A stretch of DNA of 64,000 nucleotides from the NCBI GenBank assembly GCA_025677835.1, contig JAIXMR010000001.1, positions 372,001 through 436,000 of the forward strand, given 5' to 3'. Made by a program: the position numbers and the translations under genes. The DNA is from Sporodiniella umbellata (Eukaryota; Mucoromycota; Mucoromycetes; Mucorales; Rhizopodaceae). Numbering within the stretch: the first letter of the stretch is position 1; every line of letters begins with the position of its first letter. Of this stretch, positions 57,490-64,000 are shown in pieces. A model generated the notes under the pieces. It did not search any database. It was not told the origin of the DNA and was given only the letters and a program-made list of their open reading frames with translations.

Positions 57490-58050
57490 TTATTTTTTTG
57501 TAAAGTTGCTTTTCAATCGACAGGCCAACATTTCTTCTCTATAAGAAGAAGACTGAGCAGTTTCGAGATCAAATAGTATCTGATCGGATCCGGCCAAGGC
57601 AGCGAGCTGTTGCATGCGCTCTGAATGACTCAGGGCCTTTTCTTCTTCTTCTTCTTCTTCTATGGAAGCACTCAGCTCAGACTCTACTGGTTCAGGTTGA
57701 CGAAAGGATTCTATGGCCTCATAGAATTCTTTGGCTTGTCTCTCAAAAGACTCGAATAATGCCTGTTGCTCGGTCACGGGTATCGTTTGTTCTTTGAGTC
57801 TATACAAGATCTTGATATCCACCCAATGAGTAACTAAACATCTTAATTTGTTTTGATGTTGTACAAACGTAGTCAAGAGATCTCTAATAAAAAATGTGAG
57901 AGAAAGTAAAAAAAAAAAAAAAAAGAGAGAAACCTCCCACGCATGTCTTTGTCTTTTATGTCTCAAAAGTATCATTTCTCTCTCTTGTTTCTCAATGATT
58001 TCCAATAACTCTCTTGTTCTTTTATGTTTATTCAATAGGTTTGAATTCAT
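57490..58050 (-). CDS. Coiled-coil protein, unknown function
   Basis: Two exons. The first (MNSNLLNKHKRTRELLEIIE ... HKRQRHA) is joined by a GTGGGA donor and an ATTAG acceptor to DLLTTFVQHQNKLRCLVTHW and on to LKSNFTKK. The intron holds a poly(T) tract on the coding strand; the frame is also open through it, so the splice is inferred from composition. About 170 residues, strongly helical, with a Glu run (SIEEEEEEEKALSH) encoded by a GAA-type repeat at about 57641-57663. No family recognised. Confidence 0.6.
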   Translation of the reverse strand: MNSNLLNKHKRTRELLEIIEKQEREMILLRHKRQRHAWEVSLFFFFFLLSLTFFIRDLLTTFVQHQNKLRCLVTHWVDIKILYRLKEQTIPVTEQQALFESFERQAKEFYEAIESFRQPEPVESELSASIEEEEEEEKALSHSERMQQLAALAGSDQILFDLETAQSSSYREEMLACRLKSNFTKK

Positions 58051-58060
58051 TGATATAAAA

Positions 58061-58360
58061 AAAAGAGTGCTTGTTAAAGAAAAATAGTGCTTGTTAAAGA
58101 AAAAGTGTGCTTGTTAAAGAAAAAGTGTGGTTATTCAAGAAAAAGTGTGGTTATTCAAGAAAAAGTGTGGTTATTCAAGAAAAAGTGTGGTTATTCAAGA
58201 AAAAGTGTGGTTATTCAAGAAAAAGTGTGCTTGTTAAAGAAAAAGTGTGCTTGTTAAAGAAAAAGTGTGCTTGTTAAAGAAAAAGTGTGCTTGTTAAAGA
58301 AAAAGTGTGCTTGTTAAAGAAAAAGTGTGCTTGTTAAAGAAAAAGTGTGGTTATTCAAGA
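58061..58360. repeat. 20-bp minisatellite, 15 units of two types
   Basis: Fifteen head-to-tail 20-bp units. Type A reads AAAAGTGTGCTTGTTAAAGA and type B AAAAGTGTGGTTATTCAAGA. The order is AAABBBBBAAAAAAB, with small changes in the first two A units. It lies between two minus-strand genes: directly upstream of the start at 58050 and about 80 bp downstream of the stop at 58438. Confidence 0.97.
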
Positions 58361-58437
58361 AAAAGAGGGATACGAAAGTGTTAAAGACTTTTTCTATAGG
58401 GAGGGAAATACATCAAAAGATGTTTTTTTCTTTTTTG

Positions 58438-59082
58438 TCAAGCAGAAGCCACGACCATCACAGGAGCTATAAAAGGGACTTCTTCATCTTGCGATGTTTG
58501 TTTTGAAAGCTCTTGTTTAGAGTGCGTTGACTTGGCTAGACTAGGAGTCTTTCTTTTTTTGGAAAAAAGATCAGTCAAACGATCTAAAGAACGCGGATGG
58601 CAGACCTTTTCTGTAGTTTTTGTTATGATTCGATAGCAAGGATGGATGGATTACCTGTAGTACAAATCGACTCCGATGGCTGGACAAGATCAGATCCCAA
58701 CTTTCTTTTAGTAAAAAGTTTGCCAATCAAAGACTGACGTTTTTGAATCGTTCGGGTTTCTTCCTTTTGAAGCTCATCCGAAGGCTCTTCTTGATTTACT
58801 TTTACAAAGGACTGTGACGAAAAAATAAAGTCAATCGTCAAACACGCCTGACCTTTCTCTTACTTTGGAAAAGAAAGCACCCAAGCCCTTGCGTCTCTTT
58901 TCGTTTTCTGACTCTTTTCTAGGTTTTGTCACAAACGAATTGAAAAGACCGCGTCTTTTGGTGCTCATCTCTTGTGTGGTGTGTTCCGTTGTTTGCAACG
59001 AATCATTACTTTTTCTAACCAAAGGTTCCTCTAGTACAGGATCGCTACTCACTTTGATGACCTCTTTGGTTTCTACAGACAT
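58438..59082 (-). CDS. Basic protein with four internal Leu/Phe-Lys repeats, unknown function
   Basis: Three exons from MSVETKEVIKVSSDPVLEEP at 59082 to FIAPVMVVASA at 58438, joined in phase; about 180 residues. A motif recurs four times: KRRGLFNSFVTKPRK, RRKGLGAFFSK, KRQSLIGKLFTKRK and RLTDLFSKKRK. Each is a short amphipathic segment (Leu, Phe spaced 3-5 apart) flanked by Lys/Arg, in otherwise disordered Ser/Glu-rich sequence. Such units could bind acidic membranes or a partner surface. No family recognised. A 34-nt A run in the 5' leader (59096-59129) lies just upstream of the start. Confidence 0.6.
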
Positions 59083-59094
59083 TTTTCTCTTTTT

Positions 59095-59131
<37 letters not shown>

Positions 59132-60029
59132 AAAGGAGAGGGAAAGTAATTTATGTAGGTCTTTGGGTTTATATGTTGAATGATTTGGTTCATCCTTCAT
59201 CTCTTCTCTCTCGATTTCTTTTTTGGATAGAATAGGAGGTTTAATAGAAGTAAAGGGGAAAGGGTTGTTTTATGCATTGATACATTCCATAAGAAGACTC
59301 AGGTTTTGTTTATCAACACTGCTTTTGTTTAGGAATTTACTCATGGCTCGTATAGCCCATACATTTGAAATAGATACTTTTTCTATCGTAAAAACTTTTT
59401 TGATTCCCCAAACACACTCTCTCTGGATCTTTCCTCCCCTCCCTTTGATTCCCTTCAATTCTTTCCAGGCCCTTTTTGTATAGAACACATGTGTTGTGTG
59501 CATTTAAGGAAAGAGTGGGTAAAAAAAAAAAAAGGGGGGGGAGGAGGGAAGGAAGCAGTGCTAGGCGTTTTCTTTATAAAAACCAATTGAAACCATAAGT
59601 TCAAAGATAGATTGTTATTCTTCATGATTCATTTCATTGATAGACTCCTTTTCTTCTCAAGCCAAAATAAAAATAAATGACAAGTGAGTTTGAAACGAGA
59701 AAATAAAGGGGTTGTGACGGTGGGAAAAGGAGCAAACGATGAAAGGCAGTGAGATGTACCATCATTGCATGTTTTTTTTTTTTTTTTTTTTTTTTTTGTG
59801 GCTGATTGGTTTGTGTTAAAGTATACACAAAAAAGAAGCACCGCACGCGCGGGAAACTTATTTATGAAACAGAATACATGTTTTATATCTGTCAATACTC
59901 AAACATAAAAACAGAAACACATTGAACTTTTCTTTATTCTTGTGATGGTCTTTTCTTGACACTAACAAAACAAAGCATAGGCAAAATACAATAAAGACCA
60001 AACTAAAAAGAAGCCTTGAGCAAAACCTA

Positions 60030-60054
60030 TTTTTTTTTTTTTTTAAAAAAAAAA
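60030..60054. repeat. T15A10 palindrome
   Basis: Fifteen T directly followed by ten A, in intergenic sequence. Confidence 0.95.
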
Positions 60055-61035
60055 GAAAAAAACTCCCAGCGCTGGTATAACTCTAACCTAGTACACTGCG
60101 TCATAAAACAAATTAAGGCCATCTACCAGTGTCACCCATCATAAACAAGATGCAATAACAACCAGAAAGAAAGAAAAAAAGAGCCTAGTATAATTAGATG
60201 TATAGAATATACATGTGTCTATCGAGCGTTGTTCTTTTGGTCATTCTATTGATGTATGAGAGCTGCTGGTAAAAACTTGACAGGGTGACAGCTTCCTATT
60301 GGACAAGATTATAAATGCATAAACCCGCGAATAGACCCCCTCTTGTACTTTCCAACTCCTTGAACCCACCGTGTTTTGCTTTTAATATTAAATCGGAAAA
60401 GGATTTGCCTTTTTTAAACAAAACAACACAAAAGCTGGAGAAGACGCGTCAAACTAAAAATAAAACAAGTGTGAGAGATTTCGTGGGGAGAAACTCTGTA
60501 CAGATTGTTTGTTACAATTCGTTCATTGAAGGTCCGAGATATAGTCTTGGTTACACTCTTTATTTTAACAAGTCTTTGATTGACCTGAGCCTAATCATCC
60601 ATCTTCTAAACTTATTTAGAGAACATGGCTCTGTGTACCTTTCAAAAAAAAAAAAAAAAAAAAAAAAAAAAGCGCGCGCAAATTTATTTCTTAATTTTAC
60701 TTTTTTTCTTTTTGTTCTTATTCTTGTTTTTGATTCTTCTTTGTATACAAACAAGACTGCTTTTATTGTTATTTGTTGTTTTGGAAAAGCTTGTTTTTCT
60801 TTTATTATTATTTTTGAAATCAATGATGTATAAAGAAGAAAAGTAAAAAGGGAAAATAAAAACAAAGCTGGCAGGTGACCTGTACAAGGTAGCCTAATTT
60901 AGGTAATTATGGGGTAGATAATAACACCGTACTCGACAGTGAATAGAACACACACTCTCTTGCCTACGGTCATTCAGTAGATGTCCTTTTTTTTTTTTTT
61001 TTGAATCCATTTAGATTCTTCATCCGTGTCAGAGG

Positions 61036-61073
61036 TGTATGTATGTATGTATGTATGTATGTATGTGTGTGTG
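61036..61073. repeat. (GTAT)n / (GT)n microsatellite
   Basis: About seven GTAT units that pass into GT units, upstream of the CSL gene. Confidence 0.9.
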
Positions 61074-61170
61074 TTTTTTTCAAGGCATTTTCTAAAACCT
61101 TTTGCTTTCCTGTGGTGTGTGTTCAAATACAATTTAGAAATACTTTTACCCCGCTTTTTTTTAAAACTGG

Positions 61171-61201
<31 letters not shown>

Positions 61202-61312
61202 TGCATAATTTGGTTCAAGTATTTTCGTTTCTTTCTTTCTCTTTCCTTTTATTTTTATTTTTTATTTTTTATATATTTTAAACATCTATTTTACTCTTCT
61301 AAAGTTGCAGTG

Positions 61313-62703
61313 ATGCTGATAATGACAGGAATCCCCCCACAGCATGATATCATGAAACACACCATGACATTTCATAACTCCCCTTCCCCTGAAGCTTCTT
61401 GCAGTAGCAACAGGAAGCGTAAACAGGAACTCCAGTACACTAGCGAGAACCCATTGGACATCTATGGACGTAATCCTACCACGGCACTAGGTGAAAGAGC
61501 CAACTTTAGTATTCCCGTAGAACCGCTCATCAGCCGATCTACGCCACCCAATTTCCACACCTTTTTACAGGATAGTTCTAGCGTGGGAGAAAATCAGGCT
61601 TTGATGATGGTCGACCTAGGCAGCCAAACAAGGCTTCTGCCTTCCGAATTCAATTGGCAAGAGAACATGTCACCTGTCCCTTCCCCTACGCGTTATCCCT
61701 CTCCTGCTTTCTTTACACCAGGCTTTTTGGATTCCTTGCAAGAAAACGAGGTCTATACGCATCCGTTGAATATCGAATGGGAAGATCCTCAACCGTATCA
61801 ACCCATGCCTACGAAATCTCAAGTAAAAACAAAACACTTTACAGTGCACAAAGCTTAATCTATCTATCTATCTATTTTTGATGTAGCCAAAGGAATGGGA
61901 AGCAGAATCGATGGGAGTGCCTCGATCTCTAGCCCAAGCCCGTCGATCGCCTCACCATGCAAAGATGAAGCCTTGGATTCAAACCTATTTGGCTCATTCG
62001 GTCAATGAAGAAGCTGCGCATCGTCTGGGTGAAAAGACGGTGATTGTATTGAGTAGCAAAGTAGCTCAAAAGAGCTATGGTACCGAAAAAAGGTAAGGAG
62101 ACACCTCCCTTTGTTTTATTTGTCTTTTTTTTTTTTCACACCCATGGCGATAGATTTCTCTGTCCTCCACCTACAGCCATTTTGGTAGGCACAAGCTGGT
62201 GGACCGCTTTAGAGAGACCGGAAGAGGAAACTACAGAAGTGCTGAGAGTGTCAGGTCTGATGGGAAAAGACCTCTTGTTGGGACCGCCTAAACTGTCTAT
62301 TTCAATCTCGGGCGAAGGCTCAAGTCAGATCGGCTCGTTAGAATGGTATACCGTGACGGGTGACACGGTCGGACAGACAGGCCATAAGCTACTTCACCCA
62401 AAAGAGCCTGCACTCGCCGCCACCCCCTCTTCGTCTTCCACCACCCGATTTCGTAGCTCCGAATCGCGTCATCCACCCGTCGATCTTTACCATAACCAAC
62501 ACAATCAACCTTTGGCTGCAGGGAAATCCGTTCAGAAACATCTGTTTATTAACGACGCTGATGAAAAACGAAAACGCGTCGAATGCCTTATCAAATTGAA
62601 ATTGGCCAACGGTCTTCAAATGAGCACAATCGCTAGTAAACAGATCAAAGTCATCAGCAAACCAAGCAAGAAAAGACAGAGTGTCAAAAATATGGAATGT
62701 AAC

Positions 62704-62753
<50 letters not shown>

Positions 62754-64000
62754 AAAAAAAAAAGAAAAAGAGAGAAAGAATTGGGAAATTTTTAAATAAC
62801 ATTTTGAAAGAATAATAAGAAATTTATTATTGTTTTCATGGTTATTTCTTAATTTTCTTGATAAACAATGGACTAAAAACAAAAACAAAAACAGAGAAAA
62901 AAAGGTGTGACCAGCGCTAGATTCTCTCTTTTCCTTTTTTTTTTTTTTTTTTTTTTTATATATATATATATGGGAGAAAGCCTTATCAAAAATATTTATA
63001 TTTTCTTTATATAAAAACTCTTGTTTTATAAATTTTTACAAAAAAAAAAAGTATGCATTCATCACGGAACTACTGTCTCATTATTTAATCGTATTCGTTC
63101 CCAGACTGTGTCTACCAAATATCTCGGTGTCTCTACCAAAACGCCGCTATCGTTTCCTGGGATTGAAAAAGAAACCAAGACGAGTGAAGGTACATGTTTT
63201 GTGGCTCGAATGAACAGCTGGGATCCTTTTGTTATCTGGATTGTAGACCCTTCCTCACCTCAAGAAACAGACCCCAGCCTGTATCCACCTCCGCCTGCGA
63301 TTGCTTTAAAGAACAAGACGGGCGAGCCGGTGCCTATCCATTACAATCAGCCTGTGGTGCTCCAATGTCTCACCACAGGTCTGGTCAGTCCAGTGATGGT
63401 GATTCGTAAGGTCGATCGGGCTTCGACTGTCGTTGGCGGTGCACAAGAAGAAACGGGAGAAGAAGTGTTGGGTGATCCTGTCTCTCAGTTACACAAGATT
63501 GCCCTTCAAATCGTGCAAGACCCTGGCGAGTGCGCCCATACCTACTTGGCCTGTCTGAACGATATTGTCGGCATGCACAAGACGACTTTGGCTCGCAAAC
63601 CAGTCCATAAAGTCTGGGACGAAAGTGGCTTTGATGTGATTACCTCGCAAGAAGGTGGCAAAGTGGTACGCAAACGTCGCGTCTCAATGGATCCCCACCC
63701 GCCTGAAAGCCTGATGTCTTCCATGAGCTTATCTGACCCACCTACCTTGGACCCTTACCGACGCCATGAAGAATCTGATCTCTCGCGCAAATCTAGCCTG
63801 AGCTCTTCCGCTTCCTCTACCCCTTCCCTTGCCCGTCGTTCGTCTTCGGCTTCTACCATGATGAACCAACTCGGTGCCTTCTGGACAGAGGATGTCTCAG
63901 ACGCTGCTGTCTGGACCATCGTCGGTACCGACTGTGCCACTTACACTTTCTGGTCTCCCCAACTCATCGAAACCCCTCAGGCTACCCTCTCCTCCAATCC
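61313..64000 (+). CDS. CSL (CBF1/Su(H)/LAG-1) transcription factor, cut by the window end
   Basis: DNA-binding factor known in animals as the Notch effector RBPJ; fungi have CSL proteins without Notch. Exons 61313-61822, 61887-62092, 62154-62698 and 63052 to beyond 64000. The N-terminal 190 residues are disordered. RHR-N domain: LSSKVAQKSYGTEKRFLCPP (DNA-contact loop), ILVGTSWW, then VISKPSKKRQSVKN. BTD domain: CIHHGTTVSLFNRIRSQTVS (RBPJ: [20 protein letters not shown]), FVARMNSWDPFVIW and AVWTIVGTDCATYTFW. Within the BTD a Ser-rich insert of about 90-100 residues is present. The donor at 62699 (GTAACG) joins the acceptor at 63051 in phase. The start at 61313 is the first plausible ATG, right after a possible CAG acceptor, and may not be the true one. 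The IPT domain lies outside the window. Confidence 0.92.
62706..62763. repeat. Near-pure poly(A) block in a CSL intron
   Basis: A35, one G, then A22, inside the 353-nt third intron of the CSL gene. A T run of about 23 nt lies in the same intron at about 62937-62959. Confidence 0.95.

Larger units (their letters stand above)
59083..61312. other. Gene-poor spacer upstream of the CSL gene
   Basis: About 2.2 kb. Contains T15A10 at 60030-60054, a T run at 59771-59797, a 29-nt A run at about 60643-60671, a (TATG)n at 61036-61073 and an A run at 61169-61196. The longest open frame (60315 to about 60640) shows no domain. The last few hundred bases are probably promoter and 5' leader of the CSL gene. 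Confidence 0.55.

Noticed and set aside
60315..60833. 172-codon plus-strand frame
   Set aside because: Half of it is poly-Lys and Phe/Leu runs from homopolymers; the first part has no recognisable domain or gene context.

Overview
The window is nuclear DNA of an early-diverging filamentous fungus, most likely a Mucorales species (Mucoromycota). The evidence is the small GT-AG introns (about 40-80 nt) in almost every gene, the strong A+T bias with very many long A or T homopolymers, a pair of CotH spore-coat/invasin-family genes (expanded in Mucorales), and typical fungal genes: VTC4, RAX2, a kinesin-3, a TPS2-type trehalose phosphatase, and a CSL factor without any Notch context. No bacterial, organellar, rRNA or convincing tRNA sequence was seen. 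Exon boundaries below were read by eye from splice sites and reading phase.

Layout. 1-1.1 kb: AT-rich spacer. 1.1-13 kb: dense genes: a KICSTOR subunit 2 homologue (+), a small coiled-coil protein (-), a DXD glycosyltransferase (-), a disordered acidic protein (-), a pseudokinase (+), the Mediator kinase CDK8/SSN3 (-) and the polyphosphate polymerase VTC4 (+). 13.7-27 kb: RAX2 polarity protein (+), exosome subunit RRP41 (-), a doubtful tiny gene (-), a kinesin-3 motor (+) and a Ser-rich protein with three SxIP motifs (+). 27.4-43.6 kb: an accessory-looking stretch with two tandem TauD/JLP1-like dioxygenases (-) and two CotH genes (-). The CotH copies flank 5 kb of apparently gene-free DNA, a PA-TM-RING ubiquitin ligase (+) and a small disordered protein (+). 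46-59 kb: a Cys-Gly dipeptidase (DUG1/CNDP2 type, +), a two-HMG-box factor (-), a possible cryptic secreted protein (+), a small forkhead factor (+), pICln (+), TPS2 (-), a membrane-anchored GNAT (-), a coiled-coil protein (-), a 15-unit minisatellite and a protein with four internal repeats (-). 61.3 kb to the right edge: a CSL (CBF1/Su(H)/LAG-1) factor, cut off by the window end.

How the genes relate. There are no operons. Several genes share broad themes: nutrient and TOR-type signalling (KICS2 homologue), phosphate storage (VTC4), sulfur scavenging (two sulfonate/taurine-type dioxygenases, Cys-Gly dipeptidase), polarity and long-range transport in hyphae (RAX2, kinesin-3, the candidate +TIP), and transcription control (CDK8, CSL, forkhead, two-HMG-box protein). 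The most striking sequence-level signals are two separate pairs of tandem paralogues, each with a near-identical or identical tract of 295-443 bp limited to the 5' part of the gene, which looks like recent gene conversion. Others are a pseudokinase that has lost the Lys, HRD-Asp and DFG positions, recurrent T(n)A(n) palindromes, and the KICSTOR-type gene in a fungus.
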